Shown: positions 1 to 9,522, counted from the first letter of the stretch. The stretch is 64,000 bases of DNA from Stutzerimonas decontaminans (GCF_000661915.1 NZ_CP007509.1:2497501-2561500), one strand, 5' to 3'. The notes: generated by a model not told the origin, from the letters alone. Numbers and translations: made by a program.

Positions 1-218
1 TGTTCGAAATGACGCAACTCTTCGCGCGCCAGCCGCGACATCTTGTTCTGCAGGTCGGGTTTGTCGACATAGCGGAACATCAGCTGGAACGCCGCGCCCG
101 CCGCCTTCTTCTCACAGTTGCCATGATCAATCAGCATCACATCCTGATTCTGCAAAGCTGCGTCCACCCAAGCAGCGGGCGTGGCACAACCGAGGAAATC
201 ATTCAGATCAGGAAGCAT
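1..218 (-). CDS. miaE: tRNA-(ms2io6A)-hydroxylase MiaE, N-terminal part (cut by window edge)
   Basis: The reverse strand from an ATG at 218 reads through the window edge, giving about 72 residues. The sequence begins MLPDLNDFLGCATP and contains LIDHGNCEKKAAG and SRLAREELRHFE, which match the N-terminal part of MiaE. MiaE is the carboxylate-bridged non-haem di-iron enzyme that hydroxylates 2-methylthio-N6-isopentenyl-adenosine at position 37 of some tRNAs. The glutamates in NCEKKA and REELRH would be among the iron ligands. Only the first third of the gene is present. It is transcribed divergently from the stress protein gene at 396. Identification rests on recalled homologues. Confidence 0.85.
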   Translation of the reverse strand, partial: MLPDLNDFLGCATPAAWVDAALQNQDVMLIDHGNCEKKAAGAAFQLMFRYVDKPDLQNKMSRLAREELRHFE

Positions 219-395
219 GTCGAACCCTGCATATTCAGGAACAAAATAAGCGGGTGGTGACGTGGCACCGCCGCGCGTCGGGCGGGCATTATACGAATGC
301 CGCGCGGAGCATCCAGCCTTGCTTGACGTACATCACGGCTGACATCCCAGGCTTGTCTATAGTTGACCAACCCGCATCTGGAAATGGAGCCGATC

Positions 396-1256
396 ATGCA
401 AGCCATACGCTGCATCCTCGTGGTAATTGACCCGAACCAGCCACAAGAGCTGGCATTGAAACGCGCACGCCTGATCTCGAGCGTCAGCCAGTCCCACCTG
501 CATCTGCTGACGTGTGATGCGAAGCATGATCACAGCTCACACCTGGCAGCGCTGCGCGAACAACTCGAAAGTGAGGGCCACCAGGTAAGCACGCAACAAG
601 CCTGGCACGACAGTCTTCACCAAACGATCATCACGGTGCAGCAGGCAGAAGGCTGCGGACTGGTCGTCAAACAGCACGTACCGGATAACCCGCTCAAGCG
701 TGCGCTGCTGACCCCCGAGGACTGGAAGCTGCTGCGCTACTGCCCGTGCCCGGTACTCATGGTGAAAACCGCGAATCCGTGGACGGGAGGCAACATTCTG
801 GCCGCGGTGGACGTCGGCAATTCCGATCTGGAACACCGCACCCTGCATGCAACGATCATCAATCATGGCTATGAGATCGCCAGCCTTGCCGATGGCAAGT
901 TGCACGTTATCAGTGCGCATCCCTCAGCCATGCTCTCTGCTGCAGATCCGGCATTCCAGCTCAAGGAAACGATCGAGGCGCGCTACCGTGAGGCCTGCAA
1001 GCGATTCCAGGAAGAGTTCGATATCCCGGACGCTCAACTACATGTCGAGGAAGGCCCAGCCGATGCCCTTATCCCAAGGGTTTGCCATCAGCTCAAGGCC
1101 GTGGTGACGGTCATAGGCACCGTGGCGCGAACCGGCTTCTCAGGCGCGCTGATGGGCAATACCGCTGAAGTGGTGCTCGACACGCTGGAAAGCGACGTGT
1201 TGGTGCTAAAACCCGACGACATCATCGACCATCTCGAGGATCTGGTCCGCCATTGA
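396..1256 (+). CDS. Tandem universal stress protein (UspE-like)
   Basis: This is a cytoplasmic protein of 286 residues with two Usp domains, roughly residues 1-140 and 145-286. The first starts IRCILVVIDPN. The second starts GGNILAAVDVG and ends with the nucleotide-site type sequence VIGTVARTGFSGALMGNTAE. Tandem Usp proteins of this size are UspE-like and act in stress survival, with no defined reaction. I prefer the ATG at 396 because GGAG lies six bases upstream. An in-frame ATG at 384 and a TTG at 363 are alternatives. A symmetrical hairpin follows the stop codon and separates this gene from the convergent DUF1289 gene. Confidence 0.85.
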   Translation: MQAIRCILVVIDPNQPQELALKRARLISSVSQSHLHLLTCDAKHDHSSHLAALREQLESEGHQVSTQQAWHDSLHQTIITVQQAEGCGLVVKQHVPDNPLKRALLTPEDWKLLRYCPCPVLMVKTANPWTGGNILAAVDVGNSDLEHRTLHATIINHGYEIASLADGKLHVISAHPSAMLSAADPAFQLKETIEARYREACKRFQEEFDIPDAQLHVEEGPADALIPRVCHQLKAVVTVIGTVARTGFSGALMGNTAEVVLDTLESDVLVLKPDDIIDHLEDLVRH

Positions 1257-1262
1257 CCCCAT

Positions 1263-1289
1263 GAGCGAAAGTCCCGCCGGGCTTTCGCT
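1263..1289. terminator. Bidirectional hairpin between convergent genes
   Basis: GCGAAAG and CTTTCGC form a stem around a short GC-rich loop, between the stop of the Usp gene (1256) and the stop of the DUF1289 gene (1290). The T-run is weak, so termination is inferred from position and symmetry. Confidence 0.5.
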
Positions 1290-1766
1290 TCAAACTCTGA
1301 CATCCAGGCCTTCGAGAAGAAAGCGCGGCGCGATGTACCGCTCGTAATGGGCCTCGGAAAGCAGGAAGAACTCCTGATCGATGGCATCGCGCAGCTCTGG
1401 AAGCGGTCGATCGCGAAACTCGGGCAATAATGCAACCCCATACGCCTCAAGCTGCTGGATGACTCGCGCTCCGCGAGCGATCAACTGGTAGGCCCAGCAA
1501 TACGGCGACTGCTCCACCACGAAGCGCACCTGTCTGCTCTCAAGCTGCTGGCGCAATAGTTGGGCGTCGAACACCTCAAGCTTGGCAGTCATGACCTGCG
1601 CCAACAGAATTTCCAGACGCCGCCATACCGCTCGCTTTTCCTCTTCATCGTAGGTGTTCCAGTTGACCACCTCGTGATGAAAGCGCTTGCACCCGCGGCA
1701 GACGATATCGCCGTAAACCGTAGAACATAGGCCGATGCAGGGGGTTTTGATGCGCTGTATGGACAT
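1290..1766 (-). CDS. DUF1289 domain protein, putative metal-binding
   Basis: The protein has 158 residues. Its N-terminus carries four cysteines (C10, C14, C23, C26) in the pattern PCIGLC...VCRGC, followed by the WNTYDEEEKRAVWRRL segment typical of DUF1289 proteins. The cysteines suggest zinc or iron-sulfur binding, but the function of the family is not established. The remaining 100 residues have no motif I recognise and make the protein longer than minimal DUF1289 proteins. It appears monocistronic. Confidence 0.75.
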   Translation of the reverse strand: MSIQRIKTPCIGLCSTVYGDIVCRGCKRFHHEVVNWNTYDEEEKRAVWRRLEILLAQVMTAKLEVFDAQLLRQQLESRQVRFVVEQSPYCWAYQLIARGARVIQQLEAYGVALLPEFRDRPLPELRDAIDQEFFLLSEAHYERYIAPRFLLEGLDVRV

Positions 1767-1942
1767 GAGCGAAGCAGGTTGGTGACGGGCCGAGCATCTT
1801 AGACTTTTGTCCTAGCATGGTCACCCACGTTAGAACTGCGGACACTCAACACATCGCTACAAGCCCAGCCCAGACGGGCCGTGGCCTTGCGCACCAGGTG
1901 CGCCAGCCAAGGCTCCAGCGCTGCGCGTTACCGGTGGTCGAC

Positions 1943-1971
1943 TTAACTTTCAGGCCTGTTTCCAGTAGTAT
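1943..1971 (+). promoter_or_regulatory. Candidate sigma-70 promoter for acnB
   Basis: TTAACT (1943-1948) and TAGTAT (1966-1971) are separated by exactly 17 bases, which fits a -35/-10 pair. Transcription would start near 1978 and give acnB a leader of about 180 bases. No other gene lies in the 389-base gap upstream of acnB. This is pattern matching only. Confidence 0.4.
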
Positions 1972-2003
1972 TGGCCCGCCGTTTTTGGCGCCACATTCCA
2001 TAC

Positions 2004-2123
2004 GAAGCTGTTTTCAAAGCGTCACGAGCACAGTTGAACCGGCTGCGTGCCGGATGCGCAGATTTGTCTCTCTCCTGCCCATTCGGCCTCGCCCGCCCGG
2101 CGTAAAACTTTGAAAACAGCTTC
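2004..2123 (+). promoter_or_regulatory. Structured acnB leader: 16-bp perfect inverted repeat
   Basis: The 16 bases at 2004-2019 (GAAGCTGTTTTCAAAG) recur as an exact reverse complement at 2108-2123. The 88-base loop contains a smaller GC-rich hairpin near 2038-2052. A 10-base direct repeat, CCGGATGCGC, occurs at 2050-2059 and 2123-2132. In RNA this would be a long-range stem ending about 30 bases before the acnB start codon. It could be a leader regulatory structure or a pair of protein-binding sites. Confidence 0.5.
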
Positions 2124-2155
2124 CGGATGCGCGTCCCGAAACACCCAAGGGACCA

Positions 2156-4783
2156 ATGATGAGGGTAAAAACTGTGCTTGAAGCCTATCGCAAACACGTA
2201 GAAGAGCGTGCCGCCCAGGGCGTCGTGCCCCAGCCGCTGAACGCCGAGCAAACTGCAGGCCTGGTCGAGCTGCTGAAGAACCCGCCGGCCGGCGAAGAAG
2301 AATTCCTCGTTGATCTGATCACCAACCGCGTCCCTGCTGGCGTCGACGAAGCCGCCTACGTCAAGGCCGGCTTCCTGTCCGCCCTGGCCAAGGGTGAAAC
2401 CTCCTCGCCGCTGCTGAGCAAGCAGCGCGCCGTCGAGCTGCTGGGCACCATGCAGGGCGGCTACAACATCTCCACCCTGGTTGAGCTGCTGGACAGCGCC
2501 GAACTGGGCGCAGTTGCCGCCGAGCAGCTCAAGCACACCCTGCTGATGTTCGACGCCTTCCACGACGTAGCCGAGAAAGCCAAAGCCGGTAACGAGCATG
2601 CCAAGGCAGTGATGCAGTCCTGGGCCGATGGCGAGTGGTTCACCAACCGCCCGGCAGTTGCCGAAAAAGTTTCCCTGTCCGTATTCAAGGTCACTGGCGA
2701 AACCAACACCGACGACCTGTCGCCTGCTCCAGATGCCTGGTCGCGCCCCGACATCCCGCTACACGCCCTGGCCATGCTGAAAATGGCCCGCGACGGAATC
2801 AATCCGGACGTACCGGGCTCGGTCGGCCCGATCAAGCAGATGGAAGAACTGAAGGCCAAGGGTTTCCCGGTTGCTTACGTCGGCGACGTGGTCGGCACCG
2901 GTTCCTCGCGCAAGTCGGCCACCAACTCCGTGCTGTGGTTCTTCGGTGACGACATCCCGAACGTGCCGAACAAGCGCGCAGGCGGCTTCTGCTTCGGCAC
3001 CAAGATCGCTCCGATCTTCTACAACACCATGGAAGATGCCGGCGCCCTGCCGATCGAATTCGATTGCAGCAACCTGGCCATGGGCGACGTGATCGATGTC
3101 TATCCTTACGCTGGCAAGGTCTGCAAGCACGGCACCGACGAAGTCATCACCACCTTCGAACTGAAAACCGACGTCCTGCTGGACGAAGTCCGCGCTGGCG
3201 GCCGTATCCCGCTGATCATCGGCCGCGGCCTGACCGAAAAGGCCCGCGCCGAGCTGGGTCTGGCACCATCCACCCTGTTCAAGAAGCCAGAAGCGCCGGC
3301 TGACAGCGGCAAGGGCTTCACCCTCGCGCAGAAGATGGTCGGTCGCGCCTGCGGCCTGCCGGAAGGCAAGGGCGTACGTCCGGGCACCTACTGCGAGCCG
3401 AAGATGACCACCGTCGGCTCCCAGGACACCACTGGCCCGATGACCCGCGACGAACTGAAGGACCTGGCTTGCCTGGGTTTCTCCGCCGATCTGGTCATGC
3501 AGTCGTTCTGCCATACCGCTGCCTACCCGAAGCCGATCGACGTCAACACCCACCACACCCTGCCGGACTTCATCATGAACCGCAGCGGCGTGTCCCTGCG
3601 TCCGGGCGACGGCATCATCCACAGCTGGCTGAACCGCATGCTGCTGCCGGATACCGTCGGCACTGGTGGTGACTCGCACACCCGCTTCCCGATCGGCATC
3701 TCCTTCCCGGCCGGTTCCGGTCTGGTCGCCTTCGCTGCCGCCACTGGCGTCATGCCGCTGGACATGCCGGAATCCGTACTGGTGCGCTTCAAGGGTCAGA
3801 TGCAGCCTGGCATCACCCTGCGTGACCTGGTTCATGCCATCCCCTACTACGCCATTCAGCAGGGCCTGCTGACTGTCGAGAAGAAGGGCAAGAAGAACAT
3901 CTTCTCCGGCCGTATTCTCGAGATCGAAGGTCTCAACCAGCTGACTGTAGAACAGGCATTCGAGCTGTCCGACGCCTCTGCCGAGCGTTCGGCTGCCGGC
4001 TGCACCATTAAGCTGCCGGAAGACTCGATCGCCGAGTATCTGAAGTCCAACATCACCATGCTGCGCTGGATGATCAGCGAGGGTTACGGTGATGCCCGCA
4101 CCCTGGAGCGCCGCGCTCAGGCGATGGAAGCGTGGATCGCCGATCCGAAGCTGCTGGAAGCAGACAAGGACGCCGAATACGCTGCAGTGATCGAGATCGA
4201 CCTGGCCGAAGTGAAAGAGCCCGTGCTCTGCGCACCGAACGACCCGGACGATGCCCGCCTGCTGTCCACCGTTGCTGGCGAGAAGATCGACGAAGTCTTC
4301 ATCGGTTCCTGCATGACCAACATCGGCCACTTCCGCGCTGCCGGCAAGCTGCTCGACAAGGTCAAGGGTGGCATTCCGACTCGTCTGTGGCTGGCTCCGC
4401 CGACCAAGATGGACGCCCATCAGCTGACCGAAGAAGGCTACTACGGCATCTACGGGAAGGCTGGCGCGCGTATGGAAATGCCGGGCTGCTCCCTGTGCAT
4501 GGGTAACCAAGCTCGCGTTCAGACCGGTTCGACTGTCGTGTCCACTTCGACTCGTAACTTCCCGAACCGCCTTGGCGACGCCACCAACGTCTACCTGGCA
4601 TCGGCCGAACTGGCAGCAGTAGCTTCCATCATCGGCAAGCTGCCGACCGTCGAGGAATACATGGAGTACGCGAAGAACATCGACAGCATGGCTGCCGATA
4701 TCTATCGCTACCTGTCCTTCGACCAGATCGCCGAATTCCGTGACGCTGCGGAAAAGGCCAAGATCAAGGTCGTTGAAGTCTGA
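2156..4783 (+). CDS. acnB: Bifunctional aconitate hydratase 2 / 2-methylisocitrate dehydratase AcnB
   Basis: AcnB interconverts citrate and isocitrate in the TCA cycle and can also hydrate 2-methylaconitate. The 875-residue product has the AcnB order: helical HEAT-like N-domain (about 1-160), swivel domain (about 175-390), then the three aconitase domains. Candidate [4Fe-4S] cysteines lie in [10 protein letters not shown] and in the CSLCMGNQ motif near the C-terminus. AAGGGA precedes tandem ATGs at 2156 and 2159. Pseudomonas homologues start at the residue encoded by GTG at 2174, so the true start could be there. A strong terminator follows. The gene is monocistronic. A second aconitase-family gene (acnD) lies in this window. 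Confidence 0.97.
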   Translation: MMRVKTVLEAYRKHVEERAAQGVVPQPLNAEQTAGLVELLKNPPAGEEEFLVDLITNRVPAGVDEAAYVKAGFLSALAKGETSSPLLSKQRAVELLGTMQGGYNISTLVELLDSAELGAVAAEQLKHTLLMFDAFHDVAEKAKAGNEHAKAVMQSWADGEWFTNRPAVAEKVSLSVFKVTGETNTDDLSPAPDAWSRPDIPLHALAMLKMARDGINPDVPGSVGPIKQMEELKAKGFPVAYVGDVVGTGSSRKSATNSVLWFFGDDIPNVPNKRAGGFCFGTKIAPIFYNTMEDAGALPIEFDCSNLAMGDVIDVYPYAGKVCKHGTDEVITTFELKTDVLLDEVRAGGRIPLIIGRGLTEKARAELGLAPSTLFKKPEAPADSGKGFTLAQKMVGRACGLPEGKGVRPGTYCEPKMTTVGSQDTTGPMTRDELKDLACLGFSADLVMQSFCHTAAYPKPIDVNTHHTLPDFIMNRSGVSLRPGDGIIHSWLNRMLLPDTVGTGGDSHTRFPIGISFPAGSGLVAFAAATGVMPLDMPESVLVRFKGQMQPGITLRDLVHAIPYYAIQQGLLTVEKKGKKNIFSGRILEIEGLNQLTVEQAFELSDASAERSAAGCTIKLPEDSIAEYLKSNITMLRWMISEGYGDARTLERRAQAMEAWIADPKLLEADKDAEYAAVIEIDLAEVKEPVLCAPNDPDDARLLSTVAGEKIDEVFIGSCMTNIGHFRAAGKLLDKVKGGIPTRLWLAPPTKMDAHQLTEEGYYGIYGKAGARMEMPGCSLCMGNQARVQTGSTVVSTSTRNFPNRLGDATNVYLASAELAAVASIIGKLPTVEEYMEYAKNIDSMAADIYRYLSFDQIAEFRDAAEKAKIKVVEV

Positions 4784-4807
4784 TGACGCGGTAAGGCAAT
4801 AAGAAAA

Positions 4808-4829
4808 CCCCGCTTCGGCGGGGTTTTTT
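4808..4829 (+). terminator. Rho-independent terminator of acnB
   Basis: CCCCGC, a UUCG tetraloop and GCGGGG are followed by six T residues. The stem is preceded by AAAA, so it could also work weakly in reverse. Confidence 0.92.
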
Positions 4830-5019
4830 ATGCGTGGAACTCTTTTAGATCTGCCTCCGCTTAATCGCCAAAACAAAAAGCAACAGTCCCGGCCCGGTCA
4901 CTATTCGCGTCACAACAATAGGCCAACACTTCATCGACAAAGCATCTGCCCATATGAATGCCGCAGTAGCAACGAAAGGCCGCCCCCAACAAGACATAAT
5001 CCTTTTTTCCGGACAAAGA

Positions 5020-5043
5020 AAAGCCCGGGCTAGCCGGGCTTTT
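5020..5043 (-). terminator. Terminator of oprF
   Basis: AAAGCCCGG and CCGGGCTTT form a nearly symmetrical hairpin 20 bases downstream of the oprF stop codon. Read on the minus strand it is followed by a run of T. Confidence 0.85.
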
Positions 5044-5063
5044 CCAGGAGCAGCTGGCTCGGG

Positions 5064-6056
5064 TTACTGAACCTGAGCTTCTACTTCAGCCTCAACGCGA
5101 CGGTTGATCTGACGACCTTCCTCGGTGGAGTTGTCCGCAACCGGACGGGACTCACCGTAACCTACGGAATTCACGCGACCACCTTCAACACCATACTCGT
5201 TGACCAGAACGTTGCGCACCGCTTCGGCGCGACGCTCGGACAGACGCTGGTTGTACTGGTCAGTACCGACCGAGTCGGTGTGACCTTCAACAGTGGTGCT
5301 GGTCTGCGGGTACTGCTGCATGAAATCAGCGAGGTTCTTGATGTCGCTGTAGCTCTCTTCACGAACGCGCGACTTATCAAAGTCGAATTTCACGTCCAGC
5401 TCGACACGCACCAGCTCCGGTGCAGGTTCCGGCTCGTTGTCGACGATCGGAGCCGGGGCCGGCTCTGGAGTCGGCTCAACAGCTGCAACCTGGCGGGCGC
5501 CGCCGCCAAAGTTCAGACCAACGCCAACGCCAGCCATCCACTCGGCTTCGTCCGCATCGATGTTGTACATGCCGTCGACGCTGGCCTTGGCGAAGAAGTT
5601 CTCGGTGAAGTAATACTTCAGACCGGTACCAACATTAGCGAAGGTGCTGCGATCGCGACCACCACGGTCAGCCTGACCGATGCTCTGGTGAGCGACACCA
5701 GCGGAGACGTAAGGACGCAGACCTACACCCGGCGCGCCGAAGTGATAAGCGGCATCGAGGGAAGTCAGGCTGCCCTTGATGTTCTTGTGGCTGCCATCGG
5801 TACCAACCGGATCTTTGGAGGTCAGGTCGTGGTACTCGCCATAGGAAAGGCCCAGCGAAACATCGTCGGTCAGGAAGTAGCTCACGCCAGCGCCGTAGAG
5901 CTCACCGTCACGCTGAACGTCACGCGAGCTATCGGTGAAGTAGTGCTTACCGAACGCTTCCACCTCTACGGCACCCTGTCCTTGGGCCAGCGCGCTGAGA
6001 GAAGTGGCGGCAACCATCGAACCGATAACGACGCCTAAGGTGTTTTTAAGTTTCAT
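5064..6056 (-). CDS. oprF: Major outer membrane porin OprF (OmpA family)
   Basis: The protein has 330 residues. A signal peptide (MKLKNTLG...SALAQ) is followed by an OmpA-type beta-barrel to about residue 185, a Pro/Glu-rich linker (EPTPEPAPAP), and a C-terminal OmpA peptidoglycan-binding domain. That domain starts FDFDKSRV and includes GHTDSVGTDQYN and LSERRAEAVRN. OprF is the general porin and structural link to peptidoglycan in pseudomonads. It lies directly downstream of sigX with a 99-base gap that contains an ECF-type promoter candidate, and it ends at a terminator. Confidence 0.97.
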   Translation of the reverse strand: MKLKNTLGVVIGSMVAATSLSALAQGQGAVEVEAFGKHYFTDSSRDVQRDGELYGAGVSYFLTDDVSLGLSYGEYHDLTSKDPVGTDGSHKNIKGSLTSLDAAYHFGAPGVGLRPYVSAGVAHQSIGQADRGGRDRSTFANVGTGLKYYFTENFFAKASVDGMYNIDADEAEWMAGVGVGLNFGGGARQVAAVEPTPEPAPAPIVDNEPEPAPELVRVELDVKFDFDKSRVREESYSDIKNLADFMQQYPQTSTTVEGHTDSVGTDQYNQRLSERRAEAVRNVLVNEYGVEGGRVNSVGYGESRPVADNSTEEGRQINRRVEAEVEAQVQ

Positions 6057-6124
6057 CCGTAAATCCCCATCTGGTGGTTAGAATCAGAACAATCTAAGGA
6101 AACCGGCTGTCTGTATGCCCAAGC

Positions 6125-6151
6125 TGTTCGCAAGGTATAAGACAAGTTTCC
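6125..6151 (-). promoter_or_regulatory. Candidate SigX-type (ECF) promoter of oprF
   Basis: On the minus strand GGAAAC (6151-6146) is followed after 15 bases by CGAAC. This fits the general ECF sigma pattern of a GGAAAC-like -35 with a CG-containing -10. It lies in the sigX-oprF gap, where SigX-dependent oprF transcription is known in other pseudomonads. Assignment to SigX is inference. Confidence 0.45.
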
Positions 6152-6155
6152 GGGA

Positions 6156-6746
6156 TTAAGTTTCAGCTGTATCGGAAAATTTTTCGCGTAGCTTATCGAG
6201 CGCACGTTTGTAGCGCATCTTCGTTGCGCTTAGACCCATGTGCATGATATCCGCTATTTCTTGGAACTCGAGTTCGGCAACAAAACGCAACACCAATATC
6301 TCGCGATCAATAGGATTCACATGCACGAGCCAACGATCGAGTCCCGTCTTCTCTTCGATCTTGGGAGCCTTTTCGTCTGAAGCCTCCTCTAGCGGGTCCA
6401 GACTAAGCGCATCGAGCAGACGTCTTTTTCGACGCTCCTTGCGATATTGAGTAATACATTCGTTATAAGTGATGCTATATAGCCATGTTTTAAACTTCGA
6501 TTTGCCTTCGAAGTTTTTCAAGCCATATAAAACCTTAAGCATTACCTCCTGACATACATCGTCCGCGTCCCGCTCGTTGCCCAAGTAACGCGCACATACA
6601 TTGAACAGCGTGCGCTGATATCGCCGCATCAACTCTTCATACGCACGCGTTATATGAAATAGTTCGACATGAGCGTGCTGCACCAGCTCTTCGTCGGTGA
6701 GCTGGCGGGGGTCGTAGCGCGATACGGACGATGAAGTTTTAGTCAA
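6156..6746 (-). CDS. sigX: ECF sigma factor SigX
   Basis: The protein has 196 residues with sigma-70 region 2 (YQRTLFNVCARYLGNERDADDVCQEVML...FKTWLYSITYN) and region 4 (PIDREILVLRFVAELEFQEIADIMHM...MRYKRALDKLREK). SigX directs transcription of oprF and of membrane and fatty-acid genes in pseudomonads. The gene follows cmpX and precedes oprF, the conserved order. There is no adjacent anti-sigma gene, in keeping with SigX. CmpX upstream has been linked to SigX activation in related species. Confidence 0.95.
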   Translation of the reverse strand: MTKTSSSVSRYDPRQLTDEELVQHAHVELFHITRAYEELMRRYQRTLFNVCARYLGNERDADDVCQEVMLKVLYGLKNFEGKSKFKTWLYSITYNECITQYRKERRKRRLLDALSLDPLEEASDEKAPKIEEKTGLDRWLVHVNPIDREILVLRFVAELEFQEIADIMHMGLSATKMRYKRALDKLREKFSDTAET

Positions 6747-6830
6747 GACGCTTCGAGCCGGCAGTCGGAGGCACGGCCCCTGCTTAAGGAAACCGTAAAA
6801 AAGGCGACGTATTTTACCAGAATCGCAAGG

Positions 6831-7655
6831 CTAGCGGCTGCCAACACATTGTTCGAGCAGCTCTTTGTTAGCGACGGAAACCAACTCGCCGTCGTCGGTC
6901 AGCAGCAACGTCTTGACCGTTCCGATCTCCTCGATCTGCCCTTCAATATCCGCCATACGCACCCGTTGACCGACCTCGTAGAGTTCACGCACATAGATGC
7001 CGGCCAGTATCTGCGATACCAGCTCGCGGCTACCGAGGCCAAACGCAAGCGCAACCGCCAGGCCAACGGTAATCAGCACGATGGCGATGACATAGTTGAG
7101 GAGCTCGGTTTTCACCTCGAGTTGCCCGATCGCAACCGAGATACTGATGATGATCACCAGCCCCTGGGCCATACGCGCCAGGCCATTGGCGTAATCCAGC
7201 CCTACACCCTCGGCCGCACCGCGAACCAGACCGCTGAGCAATTGCGCCAGGAGGACGCCGGCGAGCAGGATCAATGCCGCACCGAAGACCTTGGGCACGT
7301 AGAGTGCCAGCATGTCCAGCGTTGCCGATACCCGCTCCAGGCCAAGCGACTCGGCGGCCGATACCAAGAAAATGAGCAGTACGAACCAGTACACCACCTT
7401 GCCGATCAGCGCGGAGACGGGAACTCGAATTCCTGCTCGGCTAAGGAGTTTGGTGAGCCCAGTTCCGGCCATCAAGCGATCCAGCCCAATCTTGGCAAGA
7501 ACCTTGGATAGCAGCGTATCAAGCAGTTTGGCTACAACGAAGCCGAGCAGTACAACGACCAGCGCGCCGAAAAGCCGAGGGATGAAGCCCGCGACAGATG
7601 CCCAGAGCGAACTCATTGCCGCTAGAAGACTTTGGGTCCAGGGATCGAATTCCAT
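6831..7655 (-). CDS. cmpX: Mechanosensitive channel-like membrane protein CmpX
   Basis: This is an inner-membrane protein of 274 residues. It has an N-terminal amphipathic stretch, four or five hydrophobic segments (such as LFGALVVVLLGFVVAKLL, VVYWFVLLIFLVSAA, VFGAALILLAGVLLAQLL, VIAIVLITVGLAVALAFGLG) and a C-terminal beta domain (GQRVRMADIEGQIEEIGTVKT) like that of MscS-family channels. CmpX belongs to the conserved TM-helix/MscS-related group. The ATG at 7655 lies two bases after the crfX stop. A TTG at 7661 overlapping that stop is an alternative. Cotranscription with crfX is likely. Confidence 0.9.
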   Translation of the reverse strand: MEFDPWTQSLLAAMSSLWASVAGFIPRLFGALVVVLLGFVVAKLLDTLLSKVLAKIGLDRLMAGTGLTKLLSRAGIRVPVSALIGKVVYWFVLLIFLVSAAESLGLERVSATLDMLALYVPKVFGAALILLAGVLLAQLLSGLVRGAAEGVGLDYANGLARMAQGLVIIISISVAIGQLEVKTELLNYVIAIVLITVGLAVALAFGLGSRELVSQILAGIYVRELYEVGQRVRMADIEGQIEEIGTVKTLLLTDDGELVSVANKELLEQCVGSR

Positions 7656-7657
7656 GA

Positions 7658-7900
7658 TCAATCAGCCTTATCGAACGAACAGTTAGGTGTTTCTCGGCGA
7701 GAAACCGGAGCGACATGGCCCGAGCCGCTATTGACGGCAATCATCAGAGCCTTCAGCCAGTGACCGATCAGCGCAAACAGGTCGCCGGCGCCAACCTGGC
7801 GGTTGGCCGTTTTCAACACACGGCCCAAGCAAGCATCGTCGTCATGAACCGAGGGTTTGTTGAGCAGGTCGCGCAGGGATTCTTCAAAGGGATCGCGCAT
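7658..7900 (-). CDS. crfX: Small protein CrfX
   Basis: The product is an 80-residue soluble protein starting MRDPFEESLRDLLNKPS, with no membrane segment. Its position between cmaX and cmpX matches the small crfX gene of other pseudomonads (cmaX-crfX-cmpX-sigX-oprF). No biochemical function is known to me. The start is an ATG at 7900. It is immediately followed by cmpX, which suggests translational coupling. Confidence 0.8.
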   Translation of the reverse strand: MRDPFEESLRDLLNKPSVHDDDACLGRVLKTANRQVGAGDLFALIGHWLKALMIAVNSGSGHVAPVSRRETPNCSFDKAD

Positions 7901-7956
7901 GCAAACCTCACTAAAGTATGTGGTCTAGACGGCTTACGGCTGGGTAGGAGTCACAT

Positions 7957-8952
7957 TCACACCCAACGCAGCCGTCGCAGGAGCCACCATTGCAACAGCG
8001 CGACGCTGCCTATGAGCAAACAGGCGACGACAAAACCATAGGAAAACTCTGCCCCCGGGATCCCGCCTACGTTTATGCCCAATAGCCCGGTCAGAAAGCT
8101 CAACGGCAGGAAAAAGCCGGTGATGATAGCAAGCAGGTACATGGTGCGGTTCATCCGCTGATTGAGCCTACGGTGCTCCGACTCGACCACCAGATTGACT
8201 CGCTCGCGTATCATCTCGAGCTCTTCCAGATACCGGGTGAGCCGGTTGCTGAGTTCATTCCAGTATTCGGTGTCGTCCTCGGCAAACCAGCTGAAGTGAG
8301 TACGCGTCATCTGCCCGTAGAGCTCTCGTTGCGGCAACAGAAAGCGCCGCAAGCTTGCGGCCTGCCGTCGCAAGCAAAGCATCGAAGCGTGCTCCAAGGT
8401 GGACTGCGGATCGCCCTCGATCCGCTCTTCCTCGGCATCAATACGCTCGGCCAACTGTGTGACCAGATCATCCACCCGCTCGGTCATCGCCTCTGCCAGA
8501 TAGAGCAGCAGTTCAGAAGCCGATTTCGGCCCCCTACCCTCCAACAGCAATTGAATCACGACCTCGGTTGAGCGCAGCGGACGAAGCCGAAGCGAGATGA
8601 CGCGCTGCCGATCCGCGAATACGCGCACGGAAACCATATCCTCCGGCTCGGCGTCGGGGTTCAGATTCACTCCCCGTAAAAACAACAGGAGTTCCTCCTG
8701 CTCCAGCGCCAACATGCGAGGCCGAGTATTTTCTTCGAGCAGCACATCGCACGCGAATGCAGTCAAGCCACTTCGCCTGCGCAGCCAGTCCTGTGCCTGC
8801 GGCTGGCTGCGATCCCAGTGCAGCCAGATACTCTCGTTAGCCGCAAGCTGGAGCTCATGCAGGTCGCCATAGCCAATCTGCCGAGCACCGCCGCTGCCAT
8901 TCAGAACAAAGGCGTGAATCAACCCGCTCTGTTCGCTTTCATTTTCCCGCAT
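7957..8952 (-). CDS. cmaX: CorA/ZntB-family metal ion transporter CmaX
   Basis: The protein has 331 residues with a large cytoplasmic N-domain, a long helical region (about 160-265) and two C-terminal membrane helices. The signature GLLGINVGGIPG lies at the end of the first helix. The Gly-Ile-Asn motif after TM1 is closer to ZntB than to the GMN of CorA, so the ion could be zinc or magnesium. It is the first gene of the cmaX-crfX-cmpX-sigX-oprF block and is read toward it. Confidence 0.88.
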   Translation of the reverse strand: MRENESEQSGLIHAFVLNGSGGARQIGYGDLHELQLAANESIWLHWDRSQPQAQDWLRRRSGLTAFACDVLLEENTRPRMLALEQEELLLFLRGVNLNPDAEPEDMVSVRVFADRQRVISLRLRPLRSTEVVIQLLLEGRGPKSASELLLYLAEAMTERVDDLVTQLAERIDAEEERIEGDPQSTLEHASMLCLRRQAASLRRFLLPQRELYGQMTRTHFSWFAEDDTEYWNELSNRLTRYLEELEMIRERVNLVVESEHRRLNQRMNRTMYLLAIITGFFLPLSFLTGLLGINVGGIPGAEFSYGFVVACLLIGSVALLQWWLLRRLRWV

Positions 8953-8978
8953 CTATCCGTTCCATCATTGCTCATGAA

Positions 8979-8999
8979 AAGCCCGGCATCGCCGGGCTT
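8979..8999 (-). terminator. Terminator of rraA
   Basis: AAGCCCGGC, the loop ATC and GCCGGGCTT form a perfect nine-pair stem. On the minus strand it is followed by TTTT. It lies between the rraA stop (9034) and the cmaX start (8952). Confidence 0.85.
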
Positions 9000-9033
9000 A
9001 GAGTGAGGGCACGCACATTCGTCAGCGCCGGTG

Positions 9034-9522
9034 TTATTCCGGCATCGAGAGCGGCTCAGGCGACACGATGATGCCGTTGTTATCGGCATACACATATTCA
9101 CCTGGGCGGAACGTTACGCCGCAGAAAGTCACCGGAACATTTAGATCACCGATGCCGCGCTTGTCGGTCTTCATTGGGTGGCTGGCCAGCGCCTGCACAC
9201 CAAGCTCGGTCTGCGCAAGAACGTCAACGTCACGAACGCAACCGTAGATGACCAAGCCTTCCCAGCCATTGCGTGCGGCTTTCTCGGCAAGCATGTCGCC
9301 CAGCAGAGCACGACGGAGCGACCCGCCACCGTCGACTACCAACACCTTGCCGGTTCCGTCGATGTCGACCTGATCCTTGACCAGGGAATTGTCCTCGAAA
9401 CACTTGATGGTCACGATTTCTCCACCGAAGGAGTCGCGACCACCAAAGTTGCTGAACAGCGGCTCGACGACCTGCACCAGGTCCGGATAGGCGTCGCACA
9501 GATCAGGCGTGACGTATTGCAT
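9034..9522 (-). CDS. rraA: RraA-family protein (RNase E inhibitor / HMG aldolase family)
   Basis: The protein has 162 residues. It shows the RraA core [32 protein letters not shown] and [10 protein letters not shown], where G-x-x-R and D residues bind ligand or metal in the aldolase members. Family members either inhibit RNase E or act as 4-hydroxy-4-methyl-2-oxoglutarate/oxaloacetate aldolases. Sequence alone does not decide between these. AGGAG lies seven bases before the ATG at 9522. It is followed by its own terminator, then by cmaX. Confidence 0.9.
   Translation of the reverse strand: MQYVTPDLCDAYPDLVQVVEPLFSNFGGRDSFGGEIVTIKCFEDNSLVKDQVDIDGTGKVLVVDGGGSLRRALLGDMLAEKAARNGWEGLVIYGCVRDVDVLAQTELGVQALASHPMKTDKRGIGDLNVPVTFCGVTFRPGEYVYADNNGIIVSPEPLSMPE

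Noticed and set aside
2759..4876. 705-codon open frame antisense to acnB
   Set aside because: It is the mirror of a highly biased GC-rich gene; no ribosome-binding site or known domain, and acnB is certain.
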